DNA of 64,000 nt from JABDCD01 sp964469525 (GCA_964469525.1 CAYXYU010000004.1:1-64000); one strand, 5' to 3'; positions 53,308-62,583 are shown, counted from the stretch's first letter. The notes: generated from the sequence alone by a model not told the origin. Made by a program: numbers and translations.

Positions 53308-54204
53308 ATGCAAACGCCTGTAAAATCGATTGTCCGCGCGCAAGCCATTGCCCTGCCGGTGCCCCTGTCGCCGGCTGACGGGCTAAGGCGTTATCTGCAG
53401 GAGATCGCCAAATTCCCGATGCTGCAGCCGAAGGAGGAGATCGAACTCTCCCGCCGTTGGCGCGATCATGGCGATATCGCGGCGGCGCACCGGCTGGTCA
53501 CCAGCCATCTACGGTTGGTTGCCAAGATTGCCTTTAAATACCGCGGGTACGGCTTGCCGGTGAGTGACCTGATCGCCGAAGGCAATATAGGTATGATGCA
53601 GGCGGTGAAGCGTTTCGATCCGGATAAGGGCTTTCGACTTTCCACCTACGCTATCTGGTGGATCAAGGCGGCCATCCAGGAATATATCCTGCGCTCCTGG
53701 TCGATGGTGAAAATCGGCTCGAGCGCCGCGCAGAAGCGCCTGTTTTTCAACCTGCGCAAGCTCAAGGCAAAAATTGGCGCAGTAAGTGAACGCGGGTTGA
53801 CTGACGAACAGGCGCAGGACATTGCGCGTATTCTCGAGGTCAGCCAGGATGAAGTGATCAGCATGGATCAGCGCATGTCCGGGCATGATGTCTATCTCAA
53901 CAGCACCATCTCCGCCGACGGCGAGAGCGAGAAGATCGACTTCCTTGCCGAGCCGGGTGACGATCAGGAGACCGTACTGGCCGATCGCCAGGAGATGTCC
54001 GGCAAGCGTACCCTGCTGCAGAAGGCGATGCTGACTCTGAACGACCGCGAGCGCGATATTCTGGAGCGCCGCCGTCTCAAGGATGAACCGGATACGCTCG
54101 AAGATTTGAGCCGCGATTACAGCATCTCCCGCGAGCGTGTGCGCCAGATCGAAGTCAGGGCATTCGAAAAACTCCAGAAAGAGATGACTTCGGCCGCTTC
54201 ATGA
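53308..54204 (+). CDS. rpoH: Heat-shock sigma factor sigma-32
   Basis: 298 residues from the ATG at 53308, which has AAGGA 7 bases ahead. Region 2 has LVTSHLRLVAKIAFKYRGYGLPVSDLIAEGNIGMMQAVKRF and STYAIWWIKAAIQEYILRSW. The RpoH box QKRLFFNLRKLK marks it as sigma-32 rather than RpoD. Region 4 ends DYSISRERVRQIEVRAFEKL. The AT-rich gap upstream (53156-53307) presumably holds its promoter and the folded 5' mRNA that often controls RpoH. Confidence 0.94.
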   Translation: MQTPVKSIVRAQAIALPVPLSPADGLRRYLQEIAKFPMLQPKEEIELSRRWRDHGDIAAAHRLVTSHLRLVAKIAFKYRGYGLPVSDLIAEGNIGMMQAVKRFDPDKGFRLSTYAIWWIKAAIQEYILRSWSMVKIGSSAAQKRLFFNLRKLKAKIGAVSERGLTDEQAQDIARILEVSQDEVISMDQRMSGHDVYLNSTISADGESEKIDFLAEPGDDQETVLADRQEMSGKRTLLQKAMLTLNDRERDILERRRLKDEPDTLEDLSRDYSISRERVRQIEVRAFEKLQKEMTSAAS

Positions 54205-54215
54205 ATAGATGAGGC

Positions 54216-54740
54216 ATGTTCTCCGCATTGAAGCGCCTGCTCTCCTCTGATCCTGCGCCGCATAAGGTGCACGACGCGTACCGGCTGCTGGTTACGCAGG
54301 CGCGCCGACCGGTCTTTTACCGCGAGTGGGACGTCAAGGATACGATTGATGGCCGCTTCGACATCATTGTGCTGCACCTTTTCCTGATCATTTCCCGCTT
54401 GGAAAAAGAGGCTGGACACCCGCAGGTCCCGCTCTTCATCCGCGCCCTGACCGAAATCTTCTTCGCCGATATGGACCGCTCTCTGCGCGAGATGGGAGTA
54501 GGCGATACTGGTGTTGGGGCGCGTGTCAAAAAGATGGCGCAGGCCTTTTACGGGCGTTTCGCGGCTTACCGTGACGATGCCTCACTGACGCAGGCCCTGC
54601 AGCGCAACGTCTATCGGGAAAGGCCGGTAGCGCCGGAAAAGCTGGAGGCGCTGGCCGGCTATGTGCGAAAGAGCCATCAGGCGCTGGCAACGCAGCCGGC
54701 GGATGCCATCATTCACGGTAAAATTATTTTCCTAAGCTAG
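54216..54740 (+). CDS. Ubiquinol-cytochrome c chaperone family protein (Cbp3-like)
   Basis: 174 residues. It matches the Cbp3 family through YRLLVTQARRPVFYREWDVKDTIDGRFDII, LFIRALTEIFFADMDRSLREMGVGDTGVG and KKMAQAFYGRFAAY. It helps assemble the cytochrome bc1 complex and is typical of alphaproteobacteria and mitochondria. It starts 11 bases after rpoH. The yceD/DUF177 gene often found next is missing. Its end overlaps the convergent gene by 9 bases. Confidence 0.9.
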   Translation: MFSALKRLLSSDPAPHKVHDAYRLLVTQARRPVFYREWDVKDTIDGRFDIIVLHLFLIISRLEKEAGHPQVPLFIRALTEIFFADMDRSLREMGVGDTGVGARVKKMAQAFYGRFAAYRDDASLTQALQRNVYRERPVAPEKLEALAGYVRKSHQALATQPADAIIHGKIIFLS

Positions 54741-55418
54741 CTCGGTTTCCGGCTCGGCTTTTATCGCGTCGTTCCTCAGGCTGCTCGCCGCATAGGCGCT
54801 CAGGCCCTGCACGATGTTGCTGGCCGAAGCGCGGGGTGCTGGCGAGGGTCTTTGCGCCGATGGAATGGCGGGCTCTTGCGGAAGCGGCGCGGCCTCTTTT
54901 ATGTCCGTGCGCGGCTCGGGCGATTCGCTGGATGTTTCCGGACGATCGATCGCCCTGCTCAGCGCCTCTGCCGGTGCCGCGGTTTTTTCCTGCTGCAGGA
55001 TGCGGCCGAACACGCCGGCCGGCGGCGGCGGCGGCTTATGCGCGTTGCTCGGCTTGTATTTGACGTTGCTGAAGCTGATCAGCTTTTCATATTCAAGCAG
55101 CAGACCGGTGATCGGCACGCCCTGGCTGATCAGCTGCGCGATAAAGGTGGCAGGCGCTGCCGGCGCGATATTGGCGGGGTCTCCCTGGGCAAGCGCGAAA
55201 GTGACGTTAGTGCCGGTCAGCACTATTGGCGCTGATTCACCTTGCGGTTTGGCGCTGCCGCCGTTGCCGCGACTATTATTATGGACTTGCGCATTGGAAA
55301 CCGGGGGCGCTACATTGTCGACCGGCACGTGCAGGATCGTTGCGCCGGGAAGCATGGTGTTGACGATCGGCGTCTGAACGGGGTTGACCGGAACGATGCT
55401 GCCTGCAATGGGTATCAT
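54732..55418 (-). CDS. Pro/Ala-rich hypothetical protein
   Basis: 228 residues, low complexity. The N-terminus is hydrophobic and proline-rich (IVPVNPVQTPIVNTMLPGAT). The middle (about 75-125) has more normal composition (FIAQLISQGVPITGLLLEYEKLISFSNVKYK). A PPPPP stretch and a disordered Ala/Pro/Glu tail follow. There is no signal peptide or known motif. The central KLISFSNVKYKP segment is the best candidate for a folded part. Confidence 0.5.
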   Translation of the reverse strand: MIPIAGSIVPVNPVQTPIVNTMLPGATILHVPVDNVAPPVSNAQVHNNSRGNGGSAKPQGESAPIVLTGTNVTFALAQGDPANIAPAAPATFIAQLISQGVPITGLLLEYEKLISFSNVKYKPSNAHKPPPPPAGVFGRILQQEKTAAPAEALSRAIDRPETSSESPEPRTDIKEAAPLPQEPAIPSAQRPSPAPRASASNIVQGLSAYAASSLRNDAIKAEPETELA

Positions 55419-55564
55419 GGCCTGCCACTCTACATGAGCCTATTTTATATAGGATGCTACAAATATTAACAAAAGTCAAGAAATTACAAGGGCTAAGCTA
55501 AAACACCGGTAAAAAGTCATACAACGCATTTGCGGCACCGTTGGCCGGATAACCATAGGTATTT

Positions 55565-56254
55565 ATGAGAAAAAATCTACTATTCTTAACTATTGCTCTG
55601 GTTCTGGTGACTAGCATCATGCTGTTTTCCACTAAGGACCACACCGGTCAGGAAGCCGCCATCGAGCAGACCGATCAGGGCCAGGGAGAGCCGCAGATCG
55701 GCGGCGATTTTATCCTGACTGATCAGGCAGGAAACACAGTGAGCGAAACGGATTTCCGCGGCCGGCTAATGCTGGTGTTTTTCGGCTTCACCCACTGCCC
55801 GGACATCTGTCCGGTGTCGGTAACCACCTTGTCGAAGGTGATGGAGCAGCTCGGAAGCGATGCCGATCAGGTGGCGCCCGTCTTCATTACGGTCGACCCG
55901 GCACGCGATACGCCGCCGGTGATGGCGGAGTACCTGGCGAACTTCGACAAGCGCATGGTCGGCCTGACGGGTACGCCCGAGCAGATTGCTCAGGTTGCTG
56001 AAACGTACAAAGCTTATTACGCGTTGCGTGAAGCGCCGGTGTCGGATGCGCATGCCGAACATAAAGAACACAGGGAACATGGCGGACACGATGCGCACGA
56101 AGGACGTGAAGCTAACGCCGCGAAGAATTACATTGTTGACCATTCGGGTTATATCTATCTGATGGATAAGAACGGCAAGTTCATGCGGCTGTTTCCCTAT
56201 AACACCGAGGCCGGCGAAATCACCCGCGCCGTGCAGTGCGCTCTGCGCGGGTAG
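55565..56254 (+). CDS. SCO1/SenC-type copper chaperone for cytochrome c oxidase
   Basis: 229 residues. N-terminal membrane anchor at about 5-22. A thioredoxin-like fold carries the copper motif Cys78-x3-Cys82 (FTHCPDICPVS), VFITVDPARDTPPVM and a later histidine in NYIVDHSGYIYLM. A His-rich insertion at about 160-178 (HAEHKEHREHGGHDAHEG) may hold extra copper or zinc. It delivers copper to the CuA site of the oxidase. It is followed after 1 base by gmk. Confidence 0.9.
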   Translation: MRKNLLFLTIALVLVTSIMLFSTKDHTGQEAAIEQTDQGQGEPQIGGDFILTDQAGNTVSETDFRGRLMLVFFGFTHCPDICPVSVTTLSKVMEQLGSDADQVAPVFITVDPARDTPPVMAEYLANFDKRMVGLTGTPEQIAQVAETYKAYYALREAPVSDAHAEHKEHREHGGHDAHEGREANAAKNYIVDHSGYIYLMDKNGKFMRLFPYNTEAGEITRAVQCALRG

Positions 56255-56255
56255 C

Positions 56256-56912
56256 ATGACAACGCTGCAGCAGAAAGTCGAACTGCACCGCCGGGGGTTG
56301 ATGTTGATCCTGTCTTCTCCGTCCGGTGCCGGCAAGACCACCCTGTCCCGCCGCCTGTTCGAGATGTACAAGGACGCCCGTCCCGAGGAAGCGCTGGTGA
56401 TGTCGGTGTCGGTGACGACCCGGCCGATGCGTCCGGGGGAAGTGCATGGCAGGGACTACTTTTTCGTCGACGATGCGGCTTATGAGCAGATGGTGAAAAG
56501 AGGCGAGCTGTTGGAGCATGCACGCGTGTTCGGTCATCAGTACGGCACGCCCGCCGCGTTTGTCCGTAACCATATCGGGAAGGGTACCGACGTGCTGTTC
56601 GATATCGACTGGCAAGGCACGCGTCAGCTGGCCGCAAAAAACCGCGATGACTTGGCGAGCATCTTCATCCTGCCGCCCTCGATGCAGGAGTTGGAGCGCC
56701 GCCTGAAGGCGCGGGCGCAGGATGCCGACGAGGTGGTGCGTAAGCGCATGCAAAAAGCCACCGATGAGATCAGCCACTGGCAGGAGTACGATTACGTGCT
56801 GATCAACCAGGACCTCGACCAGACCCTCGACAAGATCAACTCCATCCTGAAAGCCGAGCGTTTAAAGCGCGTGCGTCAGGAAGGGCTGGCAGGATTCGTG
56901 GATAGTCTCTGA
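56256..56912 (+). CDS. gmk: Guanylate kinase
   Basis: 218 residues. P-loop LILSSPSGAGKTTLSR, then SVSVTTRPMRPGEVHGRDYFFVDD, and DVLFDIDWQGTRQL with DIDWQG typical of GMP kinases. It phosphorylates GMP to GDP. Its 3' end overlaps the convergent rsmA gene by 37 bases, so the last 12 codons of each share DNA. Confidence 0.95.
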   Translation: MTTLQQKVELHRRGLMLILSSPSGAGKTTLSRRLFEMYKDARPEEALVMSVSVTTRPMRPGEVHGRDYFFVDDAAYEQMVKRGELLEHARVFGHQYGTPAAFVRNHIGKGTDVLFDIDWQGTRQLAAKNRDDLASIFILPPSMQELERRLKARAQDADEVVRKRMQKATDEISHWQEYDYVLINQDLDQTLDKINSILKAERLKRVRQEGLAGFVDSL

Positions 56913-57739
56913 TATGTCTTCGCCAGCCGGCACAGCGTCTCCACGTCCAGCGCCTCGGCGCGTAATGTTCCATCAATTCCGGCTTTTGCCAGTAGCACAT
57001 CTGCCGGAACAGGAAGTCCTTTCAGTGCCCCTCGCAGCATCTTGCGCCGCTGCCCAAACGCCTTGGCGAGGACGGTTTCCAGCGCCGCCTTATCGACATC
57101 GACCAGCGGTTTTTCGCGCGGCGTCAGCGTCACGACGGCGGAACTCACTTTCGGCGGCGGCGAGAAGGCGCCCGGCGGCAGCTCGAACTCATAGCGGCAC
57201 TCGCATAGCCACTGGCAGAGCACGCTAAGCCGCCCGTAATCCTTGCCGCCCGGCGCCGCTACGATGCGCTCGGCTACTTCCTTCTGGAACATCAACGTCA
57301 TGGAGTCAAACGCGCTTTTGCCATGCGTGTATACCGCCTCCAGCCAGCGAATCAGCATCATTGTCCCGGCGTTATAAGGCAGGTTGGCGACGATCATGCG
57401 CGGCGCGGGGACGGCGGCGACCAGATCCACCTCCAGCGCGTCGGCATGTATCACGGTTAACCGTCCGACCGTTGCCCCTTTCAATTGCTCCATGACGGGG
57501 AGGCAGCGCGCATCCTTTTCCACCACATGGACATGCTTCGCCCCGACCGCAAGCAGCGCGCGCGTCAGTCCGCCCGGTCCGGGCCCGATTTCAATGACGT
57601 TATACTGTGTCAAATCGCCGGCGCAGCGTGCGATGCGGGCGGTGATGTCCGGGTCGAGCAGGAAATGCTGTCCAAGCGACTTCTTGACGGACAGCCCATG
57701 CGCGGCGATGACCTGTTTGAGCGGAGGTAGTTCATCCAT
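56876..57739 (-). CDS. rsmA: 16S rRNA dimethyladenosine transferase (A1518/A1519)
   Basis: 287 residues. It has KKSLGQHFLLDPDITARI, SAM motif VIEIGPGPGGLTRALLAVGAKHVHVVEKD, catalytic NLPYNAGTMMLIRWL, and the C-terminal FAFPPPKVSSAV-like PPGAFSPPPKVSSAVVTL. It dimethylates two adenines near the 16S 3' end. It is divergent from the CobD-like gene. Confidence 0.95.
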   Translation of the reverse strand: MDELPPLKQVIAAHGLSVKKSLGQHFLLDPDITARIARCAGDLTQYNVIEIGPGPGGLTRALLAVGAKHVHVVEKDARCLPVMEQLKGATVGRLTVIHADALEVDLVAAVPAPRMIVANLPYNAGTMMLIRWLEAVYTHGKSAFDSMTLMFQKEVAERIVAAPGGKDYGRLSVLCQWLCECRYEFELPPGAFSPPPKVSSAVVTLTPREKPLVDVDKAALETVLAKAFGQRRKMLRGALKGLPVPADVLLAKAGIDGTLRAEALDVETLCRLAKTYQRLSTNPASPS

Positions 57740-57824
57740 CTGTTTGAATTGGTTTTAAAAATGACTTAGCCTGCGCAGTATAAGGAATTATCCTCTCCTC
57801 TCCAGTGAAAAACAGGGAGCCATC

Positions 57825-58748
57825 ATGGAACGAGCCGTACTGGTATTATGTGCGTTGCTCTTGAACCTGCTGCTGGCCGGGCCGCCGAAATGGTTCGAGG
57901 CGCTGGGGCTGGGGCGGTTGACGCGTTGGCCCGCCGTCCTGGTGCGCATGCTGGAGCGGCGGCTCAACCGTGAGCGGCGCAGTTCCGAGGAGCGTCGCCT
58001 GCGCGGCGCGCTGCTGGTCGGGATGGCCCTCGGCGGAGGGCTGCTAGTGGGTGCACTGCTTAACTGGCTGTTTCAGTATAATCTGCGTTTCATCGAGCTG
58101 CTGCTGGTGGCGCTGCTGCTGCCGGTGCGCCCGAGCTGGGATACGGCGGCGCAGATCCGATACGGGCTTTATACCGGAAATCCCTCCATGGCCCGCGCGG
58201 CGCTGGAGCACACTGTCTGGCGGCATCATGCGCTGCTCGACGAGCACGGGCTGGCGCGCGCCGGGATCGAGCTGCTGGCCGTGCATTTTGCGGAGAAGAT
58301 TTTCGCCCCTGCCCTCGCTTATGTGCTGTTCGGCCTGCCCGGCTTGTTCATCAGTAAAGCGGTGTATGTGCTGCGCGAAACCCTGCCACGTACGGGCGAT
58401 GAATTCGCACGAGCGACGCAGGCAGCCCATTACGCACTGCATTATATTCCCGCGCGCGTTGCCTGTGTGCTGTTCTTGGCGGCGGCCTTCTTCATGCCCT
58501 CGGTGAAAGCCGGCGAAGCGGTGCGGAAGCTATCACCTGCCATTAACCGGGCTGCGCCGCAGGAAATCGCGTTATTGTCAGCAGCTTCCGTATTGAAGCT
58601 GTCGCTTGGCGGCCCGACCTCGGCTTACGCACAGGCATGGATCGGCGACGGCACGCCGAAGCCCACCGCCTATGACGTCAAACGCGCGCTGCAGCTATTT
58701 GCCTTTCTTCACCTGCTGCTCCTGGTGCTGTTCGGGCTGTTTCTCTAG
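57825..58748 (+). CDS. CobD/CbiB-like membrane protein
   Basis: 307 residues, about five membrane helices. Features like adenosylcobinamide-phosphate synthase are LLLAGPPKWFEALGLGRL near the start, an RYGLYTGNPSMARAALEHTVW region and KLSLGGPTSAYAQAWIG near the end. No other cobalamin gene is in the window, and some CbiB motifs look weak, so it may have a different role. The 3' end overlaps the convergent patatin gene by 54 bases. Confidence 0.65.
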   Translation: MERAVLVLCALLLNLLLAGPPKWFEALGLGRLTRWPAVLVRMLERRLNRERRSSEERRLRGALLVGMALGGGLLVGALLNWLFQYNLRFIELLLVALLLPVRPSWDTAAQIRYGLYTGNPSMARAALEHTVWRHHALLDEHGLARAGIELLAVHFAEKIFAPALAYVLFGLPGLFISKAVYVLRETLPRTGDEFARATQAAHYALHYIPARVACVLFLAAAFFMPSVKAGEAVRKLSPAINRAAPQEIALLSAASVLKLSLGGPTSAYAQAWIGDGTPKPTAYDVKRALQLFAFLHLLLLVLFGLFL

Positions 58749-59774
58749 GGCGTGGCCGGGCCCGCACAAAAATTTCTCGCGGATATTGATGCTCGAGCGT
58801 TGGCCGACATCGTCCCAGTGTGCCTCCAGCCACGCTTCCGCCGCGTTCCGGCCGATATCCTTCAGGTACTGGAAAAAATCCCAGTCGGCATTGATTTTGC
58901 TGGAGGCATTCAGTTCATGCATCGCTTCCGGCGCGTAGATCAGGTGGATATGCATGTCCTTGTAGCGCTTCGAATCGAGCTGGCCTTCCTTCAGCAGCTT
59001 GGAGACGAAATCGATGGCGCGCATCTCGGCGACCAAACTGGAATTGAAGGTGATTTCATTGAGGCGGTCGATGATCTCATGCGCCGTCTTCGGCAGTTCC
59101 TCCCGGTGCAGCGGGTTGATCTGCACCAGCGCGACATCGCGCGACTCGCAGTGGTAAATCAGCGGCCAGATAGCCGGATTTCCCATATAGCCGCCATCCC
59201 AGTAATGCTCGCTTTCCACCTCGACCGCCTGGAAGATGAGGGGGATGCAGGTTGAGGCCAGAAGCACATCCGGAGTGACCTCATGGCACTGGAACACCCT
59301 CGCCTGACCGCTGGCGACATGGGTGGCGGTGATGAACAGCTTGATGACGCTACAAGCCTGGATGGCGCCGATATCGCATACATTCTCAATAATGTCCCGC
59401 ATCGGGTTAATGTTGAGAGGGTTGAACTCATAGGGCGAGAACAGGCGGCTCATCAAATCGAACCAGCGGTAGGCCGGGGAAAAATCCATGTTCCAGCCCG
59501 AGACCATGCGCTGGAACGGCGTCTTGTGCAGCGGGCTGTAGGCGGCGGATTCGCTGACACGCTTCCAGAAATGCGCCAGGCTGTCGCGTGCACCCTCCCG
59601 CCCGCCTTTGACAAACCCATTGACCAGCATGGCGGCATTGACCGCGCCAGCCGAGGTACCGCTGATGCCCTCGATGACCAGTTTTTCCTCTTCCAGCAAC
59701 CGGTCAAGTACGCCCCAGGTAAACGCCCCGTGCGAGCCGCCGCCCTGCAGGGCAAGGTTGATGGTTTTGGTCAT
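58695..59774 (-). CDS. Patatin-like phospholipase
   Basis: 359 residues. Oxyanion hole LALQGGGSHGAFTWGVLD, nucleophile GTSAG (Ser41) and dyad aspartate in YWDGGYMGNP (Asp193). This is the full Ser-Asp patatin pattern. Such enzymes hydrolyse phospholipids or polyhydroxybutyrate-linked lipids. It follows bdhA on the same strand, with a heptamer hairpin between the two genes, so a link to hydroxybutyrate metabolism is plausible but inferred. Confidence 0.88.
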   Translation of the reverse strand: MTKTINLALQGGGSHGAFTWGVLDRLLEEEKLVIEGISGTSAGAVNAAMLVNGFVKGGREGARDSLAHFWKRVSESAAYSPLHKTPFQRMVSGWNMDFSPAYRWFDLMSRLFSPYEFNPLNINPMRDIIENVCDIGAIQACSVIKLFITATHVASGQARVFQCHEVTPDVLLASTCIPLIFQAVEVESEHYWDGGYMGNPAIWPLIYHCESRDVALVQINPLHREELPKTAHEIIDRLNEITFNSSLVAEMRAIDFVSKLLKEGQLDSKRYKDMHIHLIYAPEAMHELNASSKINADWDFFQYLKDIGRNAAEAWLEAHWDDVGQRSSINIREKFLCGPGHALEKQPEQHQEQQVKKGK

Positions 59775-59777
59775 AAC

Positions 59778-59862
59778 CAGGGGCCAGAATTCAGGATTCG
59801 GGATTCAGGAAGTGCCGCTATCGCTGCCTTTCCACTGAATCCTGGATGCTGAATCTTGGTCC
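59778..59862. repeat. Heptamer inverted-repeat element between bdhA and patatin genes
   Basis: Left arm: CCAGA, ATTCAGG, ATTCGGG, ATTCAGG (to 59809). A 25-base spacer follows. Right arm: CTGAATC, CTGGATG, CTGAATC, TTGGTCC (59835-59862). The arms are complementary and fill almost the whole 91-base gap, from 3 bases after the bdhA stop to 3 bases before the patatin ATG. No separate ribosome-binding site for the patatin gene is visible outside it. Confidence 0.8.
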
Positions 59863-59865
59863 CTT

Positions 59866-60648
59866 TCATTGCGCCGTCCAGCCGCCGTCGATGGCGATGG
59901 TCGTGCCGGTCATCGTCGCTGCTGCCGGTGAGCACAGAAACACCGCCAGCCCGCCGATCTGCTCGGTGCTGGTGAAGCGCTTCATGGCCTGCTTCTCGCC
60001 CAGCATGTCCTTGACGGTTTCCTCGCGCGATTTGCCCTGCTGCGCCATGCGGTCGTCGATCTGCTTGTCGACCAGCGGTGTATGCACCCAACCGGGGCAG
60101 ATGGCGTTGCAGGTGATATCGTAATCGCCGTTTTCGAGCGCAATCACCTTGGTCAGCCCCACCAGCCCGTGCTTGGCGGCGACATAGGCGCCCTTGTTGG
60201 CCGAGGCGACGAGCCCGTGTACCGAAGCGATGTTGATGATGCGGCCGTAATTGCGCTGTTTCATTCCCGGCAGCGCTGCGCGCGTGCTGTGGAAGGCGGC
60301 GGAGAGGTTGATGGCGATGATCTGGTCCCATTTCTCCACCGGGTAGCCGTCGATGGCGCCGGTGGACTGGATGCCCGCATTATTGACCAATATATCGGTG
60401 CGGCCGAATACGCGGTCGCACATTGTCACCATCTCGGCGATTTCCTTAGGCTTCGTCATATCGGCTGGCGAATAATCGGCCTGCACGCGATGCTGCTTCT
60501 GGATGTCATCCACCAAGCCTGATATCAGTGACTTCTCGCCGAAGCCGTTGAGTAGGATATTGCAGCCTTCCATCGCCAGGGCCTGCGCGATGGCAAGCCC
60601 GATGCCGCTGGTCGAGCCGGTGACAATAGCATTTTTGCCTTTAAGCAT
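59866..60648 (-). CDS. bdhA: 3-hydroxybutyrate dehydrogenase
   Basis: A 260-residue short-chain dehydrogenase. NAD motif VTGSTSGIGLAIA, NNAGIQ, and the catalytic set Ser142, Tyr155, Lys159 (INIASVHGLVASANKGAYVAAKHG). The HGLVAS and GWVHTPLVDKQIDD segments are characteristic of D-3-hydroxybutyrate dehydrogenase. It interconverts hydroxybutyrate and acetoacetate in PHB turnover. Confidence 0.92.
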   Translation of the reverse strand: MLKGKNAIVTGSTSGIGLAIAQALAMEGCNILLNGFGEKSLISGLVDDIQKQHRVQADYSPADMTKPKEIAEMVTMCDRVFGRTDILVNNAGIQSTGAIDGYPVEKWDQIIAINLSAAFHSTRAALPGMKQRNYGRIINIASVHGLVASANKGAYVAAKHGLVGLTKVIALENGDYDITCNAICPGWVHTPLVDKQIDDRMAQQGKSREETVKDMLGEKQAMKRFTSTEQIGGLAVFLCSPAAATMTGTTIAIDGGWTAQ

Positions 60649-60700
60649 AGTTTCCTCCTTATACCGGCCGCTTATAGCAGATTTCCTCCTAAGGAGGCAA

Positions 60701-62092
60701 TTATACCCTGAAGGAGACGGTTACTTTAAGTCCGGGCTGGTTGTCGGCTAAGGTAATACTGGCCCGGTGGATATCGGCGATGGCAGCGACCAGCGACAGC
60801 CCGAGGCCATTACCTTTGGTATGGCGGCTCTGCTCAAGGCGAAAGAATTTCTCGAATACCTTGCCGCGGTATTCCTCCGGGATGCCAGGTCCGCTGTCGG
60901 CGATGACGATATCGGTCTGCTTCCACGAGACATGGCTGTCAATGTGGATGCTGCCGCCGGGCGGGGTGAATTTCAACGCATTGTCGATCAGATTGGCGAA
61001 AGCCTGGGTCAGCAGGTTCTTTTCGCCCTCGACCGTTACCGGGGAAGCAATGGCATTTACCAGCGCGATATTTTTCTGTGCAGCGTAAGGCTCATAGAAT
61101 TCCACCAGGTTGCCAATTATGCGCTGCAGGTCGCATGGTTCGAAGCGGCGGAATCCCGTATTGGCTTCGAGCTCGGAAATATTGAGGATGGAATTGAAGG
61201 TGCCAACCAGCTCCTGCATATCCTGGATATTTTTTTCCAGTAGCTGGCGCGTGGGGTTGCCGGATTCCATGGTGCGCAAGCTGCCCTCCAGCCGGTTGAT
61301 GATGCGGTTTAGAGGACTGCGCAGGTCATGTGCGATATTGTTGGCGAACTGCGACAGCGACTTGAGCAGCGCCTCGATCCGGTCCAACATCTGGTTGAGG
61401 TTCGAAGAAAGGTCGTCAAACTCGTCGCCGCCTTTGGTAAAGGGGATGCGCGCCGACAGGTTGCCATGCATGATGGTGGCCGCTGAGCGATTGATGACGC
61501 CCAGGCGTTGCACCACGCTGCGCGTCATGACCAGCGCGCCGGCGAAGGCCATGGCCAGCGTCAGCAGAAGGCTGGCCCAGAAGGTGCGGATAATCGTCTG
61601 TTCGATGCGCTCGTTGCCTTTCAGTGTCTGCCCCACCAGCAGCCATCGCCATTTCGACAGCGGCACCATGACCGCCCGCACCGCGATGCCCTCGGGATCT
61701 TCCTGCCGGCTCTCAATATGGAACCGCGCCCAATGTCCATCCTTATCGAAGGTGCCCTCTTTTACCGCTCCCTCAGGCCATTCGTTGAGATTGCCGGCCA
61801 GCTTTTCGAATTTCTGGTTAGTCAGCATATAGATCTCGCTGGCGTCGTCGTCATTGGCGATCAGTTCGCGGATGCGTGCCTCGACCCCGGCGGTACCGCT
61901 CTGGCGGTATTCTTCTTCAAGGTAGGTATATTGTACACGGATCGAGTCGCTGACCTGATTCTCGACATAATTCATAGCGAAGGTGTAGATGAAGGCGAAA
62001 AGCAGGGTCACCGACAGGCCGAACAGCCCGACATAGACCAGCGCCAGCCGGAAGGTAAAGGTTTTTACAATCCTGGCGAGTCGGGATTCCAT
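60701..62092 (-). CDS. Sensor histidine kinase
   Basis: 463 residues. Membrane helices at about 15-40 and 170-190 flank a periplasmic sensor. HAMP is at about 190-240. The phospho-histidine is His255 in NNIAHDLRSPLNRII. ATP-binding boxes are LIDNALKFTPPG, DSGPGIPEEY and GNGLGLSLVAAIADIH. The likely partner is the response regulator at 62584, with a ferritin-like gene between them. The QseC/PmrB-type layout does not reveal the signal. Confidence 0.9.
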   Translation of the reverse strand: MESRLARIVKTFTFRLALVYVGLFGLSVTLLFAFIYTFAMNYVENQVSDSIRVQYTYLEEEYRQSGTAGVEARIRELIANDDDASEIYMLTNQKFEKLAGNLNEWPEGAVKEGTFDKDGHWARFHIESRQEDPEGIAVRAVMVPLSKWRWLLVGQTLKGNERIEQTIIRTFWASLLLTLAMAFAGALVMTRSVVQRLGVINRSAATIMHGNLSARIPFTKGGDEFDDLSSNLNQMLDRIEALLKSLSQFANNIAHDLRSPLNRIINRLEGSLRTMESGNPTRQLLEKNIQDMQELVGTFNSILNISELEANTGFRRFEPCDLQRIIGNLVEFYEPYAAQKNIALVNAIASPVTVEGEKNLLTQAFANLIDNALKFTPPGGSIHIDSHVSWKQTDIVIADSGPGIPEEYRGKVFEKFFRLEQSRHTKGNGLGLSLVAAIADIHRASITLADNQPGLKVTVSFRV

Positions 62093-62102
62093 GAAGCAAA
62101 AG

Positions 62103-62528
62103 TTATCCCGGCTTTCTCAGCATCTTCTCGACCTCGGCGATATGGTCCGACTCGTCCGAGATCATGTTGCGCGCATATTCCTCGAGATGCACCGAATGGC
62201 CATCCACCAGCTTCAAAAGCGTCTGATAGTTGCCGAGCTGCTGCTTCTCATGCGCCAGGCTTTCGGTCAGGATGTCATTGATGGCGTGCTTGTGCGTCTC
62301 GAGCAGCGCGGCGATTTTCAGCGACGGATGCCCGCCGAGCGTCGTGATATGCTCCCCCGCCATAGTGGCGTGGGTCAATGACTCAGTCGCCTGCGCGCGC
62401 AGCCAGGACACGATCGGGATGCGCGTATGCCCAAACACCATCAGCGAATAATGCGTATAGCGCACCACCCCCGCCAGCTCGCATTCGAGAATGGCGTTCA
62501 GCGTGTCGATGACCTTGTCCTTGTCCAT
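62103..62528 (-). CDS. Bacterioferritin-like four-helix protein
   Basis: 141 residues of the ferritin-like fold. Helix 1 has ECELAGVVRYTHYS (Glu17). Helix 2 has ATESLTHATMAGEH (Glu49, His53). Helix 4 ends DESDHIAEVEKML (Glu126, His129, an ExxH). The first pair is spaced ExxxH rather than ExxH, so the di-iron site may be atypical. It would store or oxidise iron. It lies between the kinase gene (10 bases) and the regulator gene (55 bases) on the same strand. Confidence 0.75.
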   Translation of the reverse strand: MDKDKVIDTLNAILECELAGVVRYTHYSLMVFGHTRIPIVSWLRAQATESLTHATMAGEHITTLGGHPSLKIAALLETHKHAINDILTESLAHEKQQLGNYQTLLKLVDGHSVHLEEYARNMISDESDHIAEVEKMLRKPG

Positions 62529-62583
62529 GTAAGCCTCCTGTGTTTGGTTCAGCCTAGTGGATGCGGCTGATAAATCAATGGCA

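Noticed and set aside
56035..56115. SCO1 His-rich loop as another heptamer repeat
   Set aside because: The DNA shows no 7-base period. The repetition is at the protein level only.
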